Below are positions 12,427-27,400 of a DNA stretch of 64,000 nt, one piece after another. The stretch is from contig NC_084759.1 of assembly GCF_028858725.1 (NCBI RefSeq), positions 177,349,770-177,413,769 on the forward strand. The letters are read 5' to 3'. Both the position numbers and the translations under genes were made by a program. The DNA is from Colius striatus. Lineage: Eukaryota; Chordata; Aves; Coliiformes; Coliidae. The notes below the pieces were generated by a model. The model was not told the origin of the DNA. It saw nothing but the letters and a program-made list of their open reading frames with translations, and did no database searches. Each line of letters begins with the position of its first letter. Position 1 is the first letter of the stretch.

Positions 12427-15400
12427 CTGCATTGACAACAAATGAAGGAACAGTTGTATTTACACAAGACAGACAAATAGTCCTGCAGTCTCTGAACAAG
12501 TGCCTGGAGTGACACAGTGAATGTAAATATGTGCTGCTTTGCTGAGTAAACGTTTTTGCCACCATTGCCTTACCAAAAGCTCTTTCTCATTACACGGTTT
12601 GCAAGTGACCCTGTAGCTCCGTTTACTCTGGAAAAGCTTCAGCTTTTATTCTAAGACAATTTCCCTGGTATGACAATTAAGAAGGCTTTGCAGCTACCCA
12701 GATTTTTAATTCCATGTACATTCCATTCCCTCACAAGTGAGGGTGCATTCTGAGGAGCAGAACACCACTGTGGCGTATTTCTGGTCAGGACACCTGTGAT
12801 TTGTTACGGGAGTAACATGAAAATGACAGCTACATACTCTTCTCTAATCTCAAAGACTGTATAAAAATATGTAGTTTAAAGCTTTCCTCTGTTTGCAACT
12901 AATCATTTTTTACATATCATTATAGACTGGGAGATTGAATTTAACATTCATTTAATTCAAAATATTCAAGTTAACATTTAACAATTCCATTAACTTGTGC
13001 AATGATAAAGTGGCCATGTTACATATTTCTGTGTTCCTCTTCCTGTTTTCATTTTATCTCTCCTTTTAGATCTCTCTTCTTTGTTGGATCCCCTAGAATT
13101 CCATTTCCATCTTTCATTCTCATTTACTTCCATCTTTGCATTCCTCCATTCTTTTAAACACCTACTGTAACATAAAGATTTTGAAGTAAAATAAAAAGTC
13201 ATGGGTAAGACTACAGCAAAAGATTCTTGTTAACCTGAAATCTCTGTTTGGTCCCTCCATCCTGTAAATCACTCATCTGTGTCACTGTTCTTGTCTCACT
13301 ACATCCAGTTTTTCTTGCCCTATTTAATACTCTCATCTTTTCCTTTGTAATGTAAGTTCTCTTTTGCTCAATTCTACTCTTCCCTCTTTCCAGTTCCTCT
13401 TCTTCGATATCCACAAGGAACTCTCCTTTCCTCCTCTTCCCCATCACATTTCTTGGCTGATTTTTCAGCTGCAATGAAACTTTTTCTGGTCTTGATAGAA
13501 AGTGGACAGAATGTCTCTCGCAGTCACAGAATGGCAGGGGTTGGAAGAGTCCTCTACAGATCATCTAGTCCAACTCCCCTGCTAAAGCAGGTCCACCTAG
13601 ATCACGTCACTCAGAAATGCGTCCAAGTAGGTTTTAAAATCTCCAGAGAAGGAGACTCCACACCCTCCTTGAGCAGCCTGTGCCAGGGCTCTGACACCCT
13701 CACAGTAAAGGAGATTTTCCTTGTGTTTAAGTGGAACTTCCTATGTCCCAGCTTTTGTCCATTACCCCATGTCTTATCACTGGACACTAAAGAAAAAACT
13801 GCTGCCCCATCCTCTTGACGTACACCTTTCAAATACTTTTAAGTGTTCAAGAGGTCCTCCCTTCAGTCTTCTCCAGGCTGAACAGCCCCAGTTCCTGCAG
13901 CCTTTCCTCGTAAGGAAGATGTTCCAGTCCCCTGATCATCTTGGTGGCCCTGCGCTGGACTCTCTCCAGAAGTTCTCTGTCCCTCTTGAGCTGGGGAGGC
14001 CAGAACTGGACCCAGGACTCTAGATGAGGCCTCACCAGGGCAGAGTGTACTGGAGGATAACTTCCCTCAACCTGCTGGTCACACTCTTCAGAATGCACCC
14101 TCTCCTTCCCACAATTCCTGCTGCCTTTCCACAATTGTGCAAAAAACAAAGGCATCCCCAAATCAGCACAAGATCTAGATCGTAAGAGTATTTCTTTTTC
14201 CCTAGCTTTTTACACTATCAGTTTCTTCTTTTATAAGGAGAGAGGGGAATCATCTGCATATGAATATTTCCTATTTATAAAAAGCCATAGATGTGAACTG
14301 CTAGTGATAGAGTTCTAGTATGCTTCTGTCCTAGGGAACAGTTTATTTTGGAACACACATGCTTGGCTCCTCCTGACAGCAATGGAAGTTATGACCATTG
14401 GTAGGTAAGGCCTAGTTCTTGGAAAAGCACTCATATAAAAGCACATATAAAAAAGAACAGAACTAAAATACTTTTTCTGAAGCTGTTGAAAACCAATCAA
14501 TGTTCTATACTAACTACTAAGGAATTTTATGTTTATGGGAAAACCAAACCAAATATAAGAAAATATTTTTACACTGAAATTAATCTCTGAGAATGCCTTT
14601 ATCCTGAAGCACAAGTAAAACCACATTATTTTGTATAAATCTTTGTCATTCTGATAAATATCAGGGTATCTTTTACCTTTAGTTTATCTATGTCATCAGC
14701 CTCCTATTAAGAGATGAAAACTCATAAACTCTAAGAGCTCAGCAACAACATGGGAAAGATGAAGATCCATGGAGATAAGGCTCAGAAACACCTGCACATT
14801 ATCATCTCCTGAAAACCCGTAACACTAGTACTAAACCATCAACAACAGATAATGAGTTAGAAAGAGAGATTTTTCAAGTAGTTTCAATAGGGGAGGTAGA
14901 GAAGAAAATGGGAAATCGAAAAAGCTGTAGATTGCCTTTGGAACTGGAACTGTTATTCTAATTAATACCTGAAACCAGTTACAGTACAAATGTATCTGAA
15001 GAGACCAACCTTCTGTATCAGTTGCACTGCTGATAACATTTGTGAGTTTGGTCTTCAGACTGGTGTATGTGACATTGCTCTTCCCCTCACTTTCGTATCG
15101 ACCAGTGCCCAGAGATATTAGACACTGCAACGGAACATTTGGCCAGAGACACTTGCACTCATGAACTGCCAGTGCAGAAGGGTTATTTAGAAGCAGACCT
15201 CCATCCTGTAAATTAAAAAGAAACATGAACGTTAGTTATGGTCATAAAATAAACTGCAACTATAACCTAAATTAGCACAGACAGTGGTAATACACAAAAT
15301 CAATCAAATCAAAGCAGCACTCATTTGCATCTTTCGTGGAACTGTTGTGTTTGTGCCATGCAGGAGCTGTGCAGCAAAGCCTCTTGGCCTTAGGGGCACT

Positions 15401-18400
15401 GCCAGGGCAGCTCCCAAGGCTGTAGGCAGTTCTGCTGCTGGCAGCACTGCATGGAAGGGGCAGGCTCAAACAGCAGCACTCACTGGAATACATGAGGAAG
15501 TTATGACTTCACCTTCAGAAGACCTTTTAGGTAAGATAGATAGGCAGTGACAATTTCTTAAATAATACAAAAGTCTGTATCTCAAGATGTTTATTACTGG
15601 TATTACACAGATATACTCTGTAATAAAATCCAATCTCTACTTCCAGGTTCTACAATTAAAAAGAAAAAAAATCTCAAGAGCTAAGCTTAGCTAAAGCTGC
15701 TTCACAGCCACAGGCTGTGGTGCTACTGGGTGCTACAGCTTGGATGTGAGACTTGAAAATCCACAGAATCGTCTAGGTTGAAGAGACACATTCAGCTCAT
15801 CTGGTGCCATGTGCCCTCCGAGCAAGGTCAGTTAGAGCATGCTGCCCAAGGCCATGTCCAGTTGAGCTCTGAGCATCTCCAGAAATGGAGACTCCAAAAC
15901 TCTCTGGGTGACCTGTTCCGATGTTTGACTACACTCACAGTAAAAAAATTTCTTTTGTTCAGATGGAATTTCATGTGTTTTCATTTGTGCCACTGTCTTT
16001 TGTCCTTTAAGTGGGCACTACTGGGAAGAGCTTCCTCATCTTCATTTCCTCCCATCCTTTATTTATACACATTAATAAAATCTCCTTCAATCCTTCTCTT
16101 GGCTGAACAGTCCGAGCTCTCTCACGCTCCTTGTGTCAGAGATGCTTTAGTTCCTTAATCATCTTTGTGGCCCTGAGCTAGGCTTGCTCCAAGATGCTAT
16201 GTCTCACTTGTACTGGGGAAGTGGACACAGTGCTCCTGATACCGCCCCAGCAGTGCATAGAGGAAAGATCATCTCCCTCGACCTGCTGGCAACATGGTTC
16301 TTCACACAGCCCAGGATGCTGTTGGCCCTTTTTGCCACAAGGGTGCGTTGCTGGCTCATGTTCAGTTTTTTGTCCATGAGGACCCCTGCATTCCTTCTCT
16401 GCCAAGCTGCTTCACCACTGGTCAGTCTCCAGTCTGGGCTGGTGGTGGTGCATGAGGTTCTTCCTCCTCAGATGCAGGACTCTGCCTTTCTCCTTGTTAA
16501 ACCTGATGTGAAATCTCCAGCCTGTTGAGGTCCCTCTGAGTGGTGGCCCAACCATCCTGTGTACCAGACATTCCTCCCAGTTTTCTACCATCTGCAAGCT
16601 TCCTGCAGCTGCACTTTGTTCCATCACGCAGGTCATCAATGAAGATGTTAAATGGTACTGGGTCCAGTACTGACCCCTGGGGTATATCTCTAGTGACTTG
16701 CTTTCAAATGGATCTCGTGACACTGATCCCAATCCTCTGGGCCTGGTCATTCAGCTAGTTTGCAATCCATCTCACTATCTCCTTCTCTAACCCACGTTTT
16801 GTCAGCTTGTCTATGATGTAATGGGATATAAGTGTCAAAAGCTTTACTACAGCTGAGATAAAGAACTTCCACTCCTTTCCACTTGTCCACTGAGCTAGTC
16901 ACGTGCATTGCGGAAGGCTACTAGGTTGGTCAATCATGAGGTCCCCCTTTGTAAATCCATGCTGATCACCTATGATCACATTCTTCTTCTTCATGACTTT
17001 GGAAATCTTTTCCAAAAGAATTTCCTCCATCACATGCCAAACAGTTGGGCTGAGACCAACTAGCCTGTGGTTCCCCAGAGCTTTCTTCTTGCCTTTCCTG
17101 AAGATAGGAATGAAATTTTCTCTCCCTGCCACCAGGACCATTTAAAAATAATCATGAGTTGCCTCACAATAGGATCAGCCAACTCCATCAGCAACCTTCG
17201 GAGCAACCCATGAGGTCTTATGAATTTATCTATTTCCAGTTTGTTTAACTGGAATTAACCTGGTTCTCCTCTACCAAGTCTACGTCCTCATTGCACCAGA
17301 CTTTCGCTCCAGCTTCAGTAGCCTGGAATTCCTGAAAGGCATTTTTAATAGTAAAAGACAGCATTAAGCATCTTGGTCTTTTCCATGTAATTTGCCACCA
17401 GCTTCCCTGTCCCATTTAGTAGCAAGTTTCCCTAGTCTTCATTTTGCTATTTATATACTTCTAGAATCCTTTATTGTTGCCCTTCACATTCCTCTCCAGA
17501 TTGCATTCCAGGATGGCGTTTGCTTTCGTAACTCCATCTCTGCAAGACTGGACAGGAGCACTATACTCCACCTGGGCTGCCCCAGTTAGGACCTCCAGTC
17601 TCGTCCCTGTCTTTGCTTGATTTCCTACTTGTTGGGATGGTTCTTTCTTGAGCTTGGAGGAAGTAACCACCGAGTATCAGCCAGGACCCCTTCTCTCTTC
17701 AAGACCTTAGGATTCTTCCAAGCAGAGCTCTGAAGAGGACGACGTCTGCTCACCCAAAATCCAGCACTGTAATCCTGCCTTTTTCCCCTGCTCCCTTCTT
17801 GTAGGATCTTGAGCTCCATTAATGGTCACTGTAGCCAAGGTTTTCTTTAACTTTCATGACCTGGCCAGTTCTTTATTCTTCATAAGCATCACGTGCAGCA
17901 AAGCAACTTTCCTTGCTGGCTTCCCCATCAACTGTAGCAGGAAGTAGTTTGCAATGCTTGAACTCTTCTGTATTATCCCTATGAAGTATCAGTTTGATTC
18001 AAATCCTGCTGAGGACCCAGTCTTGGGAACACAAGGCATCTTTAGTTGCCTGACGATCAGAATTCAGTCCAAGACTAATGGGAACAAAGGGTATTCTCCT
18101 ATGTCTGGAATTGAGGAGAGACATCTTTTGCTAGCAACGTGTTAAAAGCACAGGCGATGAGGCTGGGATAAAATACTTCAGGACTAATAACAATCCATAT
18201 GACTGACAGTAAGTCTGAGAAGTGTTTAGACAAGATTTTAATCTAACAGCCTCAAAAAGTATGTTCAGTATTTCTTGGAAGTAAAATATCTTCCCTCCTT
18301 CCAAGAAATAGATTACTTTGGATTTGGATTTCAATAGGACTTTCTATATTGGGAATGTTTTAAAGCAACTATAAATGCCAAACATAAGGTGAAAATCACA

Positions 18401-21400
18401 ATCAGTGACAAAGACCTTTAAAGCCATTCAAAATCCATACAAAGAAAACATGTCAAATGTAAAAGAAAGAGAATATTGACTAGAACAAGAATTATGCAAA
18501 AGCTCCCTGAATTCCCTTATATCCCGTATCTGACCGCCACAGTACAATTAGGAAAAAAAAAGGCAGCTCTCCTCTGGAATAGCTTAGAATAAAAAATGTT
18601 TTGGAGTTGAAAAGCATTTTTCAGAAACTCCTTTTAACTACAGCTGTGCTAGATAAATAAGTAAAAACAGAATTACTGAGCTGAGGGGTTTTGAGGTTAT
18701 TTTTTTGTTTTTTTTTTTTTCCATTCAGTTTTCATTTCAACTTACAAAGAGCTCTTTGAACTCCTTCTGGATACTATCTGCTTTGCTCAAAACACTGCTA
18801 AAATAAATGAGCTCTTCAGTGCCTATTATCCTTTGCTTATGTTTAAATTAGCTTCTACACAGAAGACTAAATACAAGTACGTTGTTATCCTTGATGTAAT
18901 TCCCCATGAATCTTAATCTAACATCTTAATAGCTATCTTTGTGGTCGCTACTTTTTTTTCTTTAAATCCTAGACTGAAAAGTTTCTTACCAAATAATTTC
19001 TACCGATATTGTCAATATGATTGAAACAAACATGATTGCTTCACCATGGGAAAAATTAATGCTATCACAAGTCATGGACTATATAACACTATAATACTAC
19101 AATATGTTTGTAATAGCGACAAATGGAAGATCAAAGGAAGCTAAAATACACACACCTTCACATACCAAATGTGTATGGTGATGATAACTAGCAGCTTCGT
19201 GCAATGAGTTCCATATTTAAACATTCTCCAATTTAGGTTTATTGAAAGGACAGTAACTATCCGTTTCTAATAATTTTCAATTTAAACACCTTTAATATAA
19301 CTTCTAGCATTTTATATAGGACTCAATAAGGAAGGCAACTGTTTTATTTCTTACAAACAGATTATGGTTGATAATGGCCACATCCTCATCAATACTGTGC
19401 TTCAGATCAGCTTATTCTGTTAAACAAAGATGTTCGTGTTCTTTTGCTTACATTGATTAACTACTGAAGCAGTAAATAACGTTATTAATTAAATTAGACT
19501 ACTAAGGACTCAATGAAGGAAACACTGCACTAATTTAATTAATTCTGACTTCGGCTTCAGAAGCTTTAGAGCTGATTATGTCAAAAGGTGAAACTCTTGT
19601 GGAAAAATATTTCACAAGCTTTAAAATTCGTTGCAATGATTTCACCCATATGTGAATCCTAAGGAAACTGTAAACAACAAAGATTTCTCCAGTTCTAAGA
19701 TTTTAAAATAGAAACTAAGCTTCCTCATTCTGAATAGTTCTTATCTTTGTAAAACCGGATAAAATGATATGTTCTCAAGAAATACACGAAATTAGCAACA
19801 CAGAAACATGAAAGACACATCCACATTTTCAAAAAAAATAATTTTAAGAAATCATGACATATTCTTCTTCACGCTTGCCCTTGAGACACTGGAGTACAAT
19901 CCCATGCAATCAACTCTGCAGTTTTGTACATAAGATATATTGAGATGACAAGAATCTTCACTAATACTTGCTCTGAATTCCTACATATGTAGTCTGTCAA
20001 TTTATTTTGGAGAATTGCTAAATTTGGTTGAGGTTTTTTTTTCTCTGATCCTGTTGAAGTTATTCTACAGTTATACAGTATTATCAAAACTAATCTAAAT
20101 TATTTGTAACTTACCATAGAGTCATAGAATGGTAGGGTTGGAAGGGACCTTTAGAGATCATCTAGTCCAATCCCCTGCAGAAGCAGGGTCACCTAGATCA
20201 GGTTGCACAGGAACATGTCTGGGTGGGTCTTGAAGACCTCCAAGGAAGGAGACTCCACAACCCCTCTGGGCAGCCTGTGCCACTGCTCCATCACCCTCAC
20301 AGTGAAATAGTTTTTTCTTATGTTTAAGTGGAACTTTTTGTGTTCCAGCTTCATCCCATTACCCCTTGTCCTGTCGCTAGCTACTATAGAAAAACAGATG
20401 TCCCAACCTCCCGACATCCGAGTTTTAGATATTTATAAATGTTAATAAGATCTCCTCTCAATTAAATCAATTTATCAATGAAAATATTTTATTGCATGCA
20501 CTCAGAGTTTAAAAGACGTTTATAAAAATAGACCAACCAAAACGCAATATAACCAAAAGACTGAACTGATTGCTTGTAGTATGGAATGTCCTGGTGACTA
20601 ACACAATAGATTCTTCTTTCATATTAGTTTCTATGAACTTTCTTGTCACTTCAAAGTTTCATGCAGTTAAACAAATGTAAATAAACAAGGCCAAGTTATC
20701 TAATCTAGAGGTACAGAGATGCCTGTTGGCCAAAGTCTGAATTCTTGTTTGTTGTTATTTTCAGAAGGAAGTAATTCGAGTCTATTCAATTTCAAATATT
20801 CTGTTTTCTTCATACAATCTCTCATCTTTGATCCACTTCTCAATCTTAATTCTTAAATGTAAAAATCTTGTTGAAATAAAGTGATATTAAGTTATACTAT
20901 AAACTTCAGAAGGAATTACAATTCTAGACAGCAATGCTGACTTTATGAGTGGCCCTAAATCTTTTCAGTTTCTAATACATTTATCAGGTCCTTTTTGACA
21001 GACTGGAATGTCTTCAAATGTCCCTCCTTTCACCTATATTATAAGTTGCTACGGTATGGTACTATCTGTGTGCACAAAGAGACACAATATGAACAGTACA
21101 TTAGACCAATTACTAGACTCCCCACATACACTTCGGCTAACAGGAAAACCAGGGTGTCAAGTGAAGCGATTGTCCCTTTCATTTAGTACTCAGGACATCA
21201 GCCTGGGAATACTGCGTGCAGCTTTGGACATCTAGTTTCAAGGCATTGATTGCTGGCATATAGTAAAGAACCACTAGGATGGTTTGGGAGCTGAGACACA
21301 CAACATATGAGAGGGATTCCTGCAGGGAACTGGGCTTGCTTAACCTGGAGAAATAAAAGCCAAGGAGGAATCTAATCCCAATGGGGCAAGACATAGCCAG

Positions 21401-24400
21401 ACTCTTTCAAGAAGTGCAGAATAAGAACCAGAGAATCTGTGCAATCTCCAGCCTCAGATGTTTTCAAAACTAAACTCAGCAAGGCCTTGAACAGCTTTGA
21501 GGTTTATCTTGCTTAGAACAGGAGGCTGAGATAGATGACCCTCTGACGCCCTCTCCTCCCCAAATTTTCCTTTCTCGTCTATTTAAAGAAATACTATAAG
21601 AATCATAGATGAATGTTATTTTAGCTGTAAAACAAAACTACATTAAAAAAACCATTCTTATTAAATATCAAACTTTATCAGACTAGTCTTAAGTCTTGTT
21701 GAAAATGCAAACATGCATTTTCCATATGCAACTCATACCTTGGAATCTGTAACTGAAAGGGTAACTTACAGGAACTCTTCAAATGACTGAACTGCTGACC
21801 AACATTCACAAAAATGTGCAGTTGTCCCACATTCTGACTGAAGACTCAGACCTGGGCAAACAGCCAGAGCAGACCCCTCATTCTGCCTGTCCTCCCATTC
21901 TTAGATTGTCTGGCCTTCCTGACATTTTACTATCTCCTCTCATTTGGCTGGTTCTCAGTTTGATTGCAAACCCTCTTTTTTCACTGCCCAAACACACACG
22001 AGTTACCGCTTTTGCCACCTTCTGTGCCGCTACGGTCAGTGCATTGGCAAGTACTGGGTGTTTCTCCACATGCTGAACTTTGCAAAACCATTCAAGTGCT
22101 GAATCAACTTAATTTGTTGTCAGTACATTGAATACAAAACGCCACAGTAGTAATGTTAATCAAAGGAAGTGCCGAAAAAGGGTGTGTTGCTTTCCTTATG
22201 CCATCTTGCAGGTGACTGGTAAGGAAGAAGGCTTTTAAAAATTCGTAATAGAAATAATGGAAATAATAAAATAATTTTAAAGTGAAGCTTAATACAAATA
22301 AAACTGAGCTTGTTAGTGAGAGTAAAGAAGCAAACTCTGGAATGGGAGGTCACTTTCAGTCTTTTGCCAAAGGCTTTCCAAGTAAAAATTCAATTGTTAT
22401 GTTTTGTTGAACATTTTATCTGCCAAGTCCCAAGTGAAGTCTCTTTTTTTAATATTTTTTTTTTTCAAAAATAATCCTCATGGAATTTTAATCGTATTTT
22501 TAAGGCTTGCTGGTTGTTAGTCATGAGTGTAAAGCACTAGACTAGTATTTTCTGTTAGTTGATAGCTGCAAAATACTCAGAGAAAGCTCTCTCATGATTT
22601 GACTACAGATGGTGAATTATTTAAAGCCGGAAAAATACATCTTTTGTAGGCATATACTCCAATGAAAATTATCTAGTGAAGATATCCTATCTGCCCCATA
22701 CTTGGTTAAACATTATGAAATAGGTGAGGCTAAATTCTAACATCAGAAGGAAAATACACTGGAAAGTCTCACACAAAGTGCTCCAGGCCAGTTAGGTGCT
22801 TAGCAGGACAAGACCTCCTGAAAGTCTTGTCCCATTTAAATAATTACCGTGAATGTGAATAAAATCACCACTGGTGTTTAAGTCAGTGCTTTTGAAACTG
22901 TTATCAAAAATTAAGATACTGAAGTATCAGTTTGAACCACAGTTTACCTTAGGCAGTTGTTTCTAACATGTTCAGATTACTCTGTGCATTCATAGGTTGT
23001 CACTGCACTTCCTCATTTTGTCAGACTCAAGTTGTGTCTTGTAATTGCTCTGTGTAATTACTGTGTGCTACTGTTTTGCTTAAATGATGCAAAAGTTTGT
23101 GAAGAAAATGATCTAGCACTGGATAAAGGATAGATAACTTAAGAAAGACAGGTCTGATATTTGGAAGCAGAGTTTGTTGGCTCCATAGTAACCACTTCAC
23201 CTCCCTGCCTATGCAGACATGCTTTGCATTTGAGTTTACTTTTACAGACTTGCTCTGTTGTTTACTTTCACTGACTGTGAAAAAGTGGAGACAGAATTAG
23301 TACAAAGCTATCACAGGCTAGAACAAGACAGGCTCGGATTCCGAATGGACTTTTCAGGAGTATTTTTTAAATTGCATGTTTAAAGCCGACATTAATAAAT
23401 ACAGAGATTAAAAATAAAGTTTGTTGTTTCAAATGAGAAGCTTGAGAAGTTGCTGTACTATGACAAGTGGTTACAACTTGGAAAAATTAAAATAACTACT
23501 CTAAAAACATTTCCTCTAGTTTCTGTAAGGAAAATGCTGAATCATTCTGAAAAATCAACTCCATACACTTACAGGAGTCTCAACAAATGTCCTCAGAGTA
23601 GAAGTCAGGAATGAGAAACATGAGAGGTTTTTTTACTACCTGCAAGATCTATTTATACGGATTAACCTCACGATTCACATCCTGACCTAGTCCTCTCATT
23701 GCACTGGGCATGGGGGCCATGATGAGAATGTTAGTGCAAGGCTTTAAGGCTTGCTCAGTCAAACATCACTAGGCAACTAGACTACAGTTTTTAATATATG
23801 CTTGTGAACAAGGAATCTACACATTCAGATCTAACTGTACAATAAATTAGTCTCTACAGTCTAAAGCACAAATATACTCTCATCAATACAAAGGTTACAT
23901 GATTATCCTGTGCTGTTCAATGTATAAAAAAATGTCTGAAATACACATTGATTATGTCTCTCTTCTTGTGAGTAGTCACTTGGTCTGATCACAGCACTGC
24001 TGAAACTGCTGATGAGGAGCTCACAGCAAGTACCAGCAAACTTTAAGGCCCTGAACAAACTATTCTGACCCCGTAAAATGTACAGTCTTTTACAAACACA
24101 AAACAGTACCAAAGTAGAGTTGTTTCCCCTTTACCTTGCTGACAAACAATGGACAGTGATGCCAAAATTTCTAACAAATCTCTGAAATGTAGAGTGCATG
24201 AGATGAAATAAAGCAGGTAATTTTTTTACAAAGCATGCAATGACCTGCAGTTACCTCTTTAAACAAATATTTAATGCAGTTTATTTAGAAAGATTCATCT
24301 TTGCTTTCTAATCATTGTAACAGGGATGCTACTGGGTCAACTACATACGATGTGTCCTGCACTATGCTGATTCACAATAGAGACCTTAATTGCTGACAGA

Positions 24401-27400
24401 TATTCATGCAATCCTCCTGTACACCAAATTTATATAATAAGAGGCAGAGATGCTCCTTTAAATTCCTGAAATAAACATCTTCCACTCATTACTTTGTAAA
24501 GCTATCTCAAAATTAAGATTTCTCTTCAGATACTAGAAAAAGAAACCCTGTGACAAGTAACAGCTCAAGTGTGCACTGGAAAAGGAATTTGCCTTGAACT
24601 GGCCAATGAAAATATCTTCAGGAAACATTTGTACAGAAAATGAAAATTGAATGGATTTGTATTTCTCTTATCGAATGACACTATTATGAACATTTCCATT
24701 ACTGCTGTCTTTGACAGATTGAAAAAAAAAAACAACAGAAGGCACATTAGCCACATCTGCTACATCAGTTGCAAAAATGACAGCACTTTATACAGAGATC
24801 ACATTACGTGAAGTAGAAAAAATCTACAAGTTTGACAGTTTGCTGGAAAGCTTTTAAACACAACCATTTTCCCATTACTCATAGGGTCCTTTTTTCTCCA
24901 AACCCCACCAAAACTGTAATACACTGTTTGCATACATACAAATGCCATGCTAAGTGCTTGTGAGAGCTATCAATACTATTACAAGCTAAACATTTAATAA
25001 TACATTTTGCATTATTTTACCCTACATTAGCCCCATTTGCTCATGACATTTCTTTAAAACAAATGGTTGGCTGAGGTAGACTGCTAGGTGATTGTTTTCA
25101 ATTATTTACTCATCCTAGTGAGTCATTAATTCACGGAGGATAACAAGCTGCTCTGAAGACATGAGTGAATGTATGGATTTATGTCAGATATAGAAAAAAT
25201 ACTCTTACACTGTCACCAAAATAGGACGTATTTTAACATTGGTTCCCAAATGATGAATTGCCTGTAATACTGCAAGTGGAAAAAACCCTGGCCCGTGGTT
25301 GAATCTTCACTGGCCCCACACACAGGCCTGAACTCAGGTTCTCTGTATGTCTGTGAAGCACACGCAAGGTTCAAGAGCACAGTTAAAAAAGCAAACAAAA
25401 AAACCCCCAAACTACAACAAACAAAAAAACCCACCAACTCTTAGATATGAACAAAATCCATTGGAATGCAGATGACACTGGGGTGCTCAAGCCTAGAAGA
25501 TTTCTGAGAACACTGAACTTAGGAAGCACATCTGCTGATCTATTTGCTATGATAGGGTGTATCAGACTAAAAAGCAAGCTCTGGTAGCTGCACAAAACAA
25601 TCACATTAATGTAACATCTCCACAAGTAAGCAAGAAATCCCAGATGCAGAGATATCCTGATCCTTGTGAACGCTGACCATATGGCATTTTCAAAATTTCA
25701 AAAGTCCTTAATTTCCCAAGCTAATAAGGGAAATATTAGGACTCAATACATTTTTACATCAATAACCTGATTACTATTATTGATACTTGTTTTGCTAACT
25801 AATTGGTCTATACTTTTAGCTGTCATTTTATTAAATAATAGTGAAATGTCAGGAAAATCAAAATGCTTTGGGAAAAACACAGAAGAGTATGAAGGCTACT
25901 AGTGACTTGTGGGGAATCCAAGTGACTCATTATTTGATATATCATTGAATATAATATATAAATAATAATCTATAAATGCTACTCAAAACCTGCTGGTTAT
26001 TCATCTGTTTGGAACCGTACAATAATCAGAACGCTGTAAGCTAACTCTACTGACATCTTTTAAAACTAAATGTATTACAGATTCCACAAATTTATCTTTC
26101 TTATTATAATTTCAGACTAAAATCAGATTTCCCATTAACTCCTTTAATTTATAAAACTATGCAAGCTACTTACATTTCTTAATACAATTTTATGCTTAGA
26201 TTTAAACATTAATTTAATTGCAAATGAAACAAAGTGGGTTTGTAATGAAAGGATTTCTTCTTACAATGGAAAAATTTAAGAAATAAAGTGAACTAATTAT
26301 TGAAGATAATCGATATGAAGGGTTCAGGATTTGGAGATGAACTAATGTTTGTACCCACAGCAGAAGGTGGGGGAAAGGGGAGAGAGAACTGAAGGAAAAA
26401 GCTCTGCATGGAAGCAACTACAGTGCAGAAAGAACTGGCTAATCAGACTGGACAGCAATCTACAGTTAACAGGAAACTCTGGCTGGGACTCTTTTCTATC
26501 AGAGCTACTTAAGAGCATCCTTTTTAACATTATTTTCTGAAAAGTGTACAACTGCTAATGAAATCTGTTACTATGAAGTTAGAGGCTTTGCAAATACAAT
26601 GGCTTTACTGTAAATACAGAATGACCCTAAGGAAAACCAAAAGGAGACAACATGCAGCCAAGTAAAGTGCTCACATACACAAAAGCTTTCCTCTTCAGAA
26701 CTAAGCTGGAATCAGACCAACCATAGGAAAGATCTGAGTAGAACTCAGAGAGTGATTTAAATCACATATACATGGAGTAGCTGTTGAAAAGGCAACTGTA
26801 AAAAAGAAATACACGACACAGTTAAGACTTTGTCTACAATACAGTATCCCAGACTGATCAAATTAATTTCTCTAAATTTCGCTTCTAATTTAGAAATGCT
26901 AATTTTGAATCTGGTATATCATTCCACTTTGCACACTATGACTTTGGTCATGCCAAAACACACTCAGTAATCAGCAGGTGCAATGAAGGAACATTTAAGA
27001 TGACCATGAGGACATCGAGTGTATTTTGCAAGATTGAGACAGACTAACATATTTAGATTAACAGAATGAAAAAAGATACATGTGCTTTCTACATACACAT
27101 CAAAAGGGTAAATATTACAAGAAGAAAATATAACGAAACTACAGAACAGTACTGGCATGGAATTTGCATCCATTAGCTATGAATAGATTTCAGAGTGAAA
27201 TAAAGAAATTTTTCATGAGAAAAATGAAGAATTATCTTCTTGAAATAACTTTTCAGAAGGGTAGCAACAGCAAAGACAGCTTTCCCTGTTCATGAACTAC
27301 AGCCTATGATGCAGTTGGTGACCCTGAATTTAACCTGAGGGCAACTGTTTCATTCTATACTTTCTTTTTTGTTTTTTCTCCTGAGGAAACGTCAACTAAA

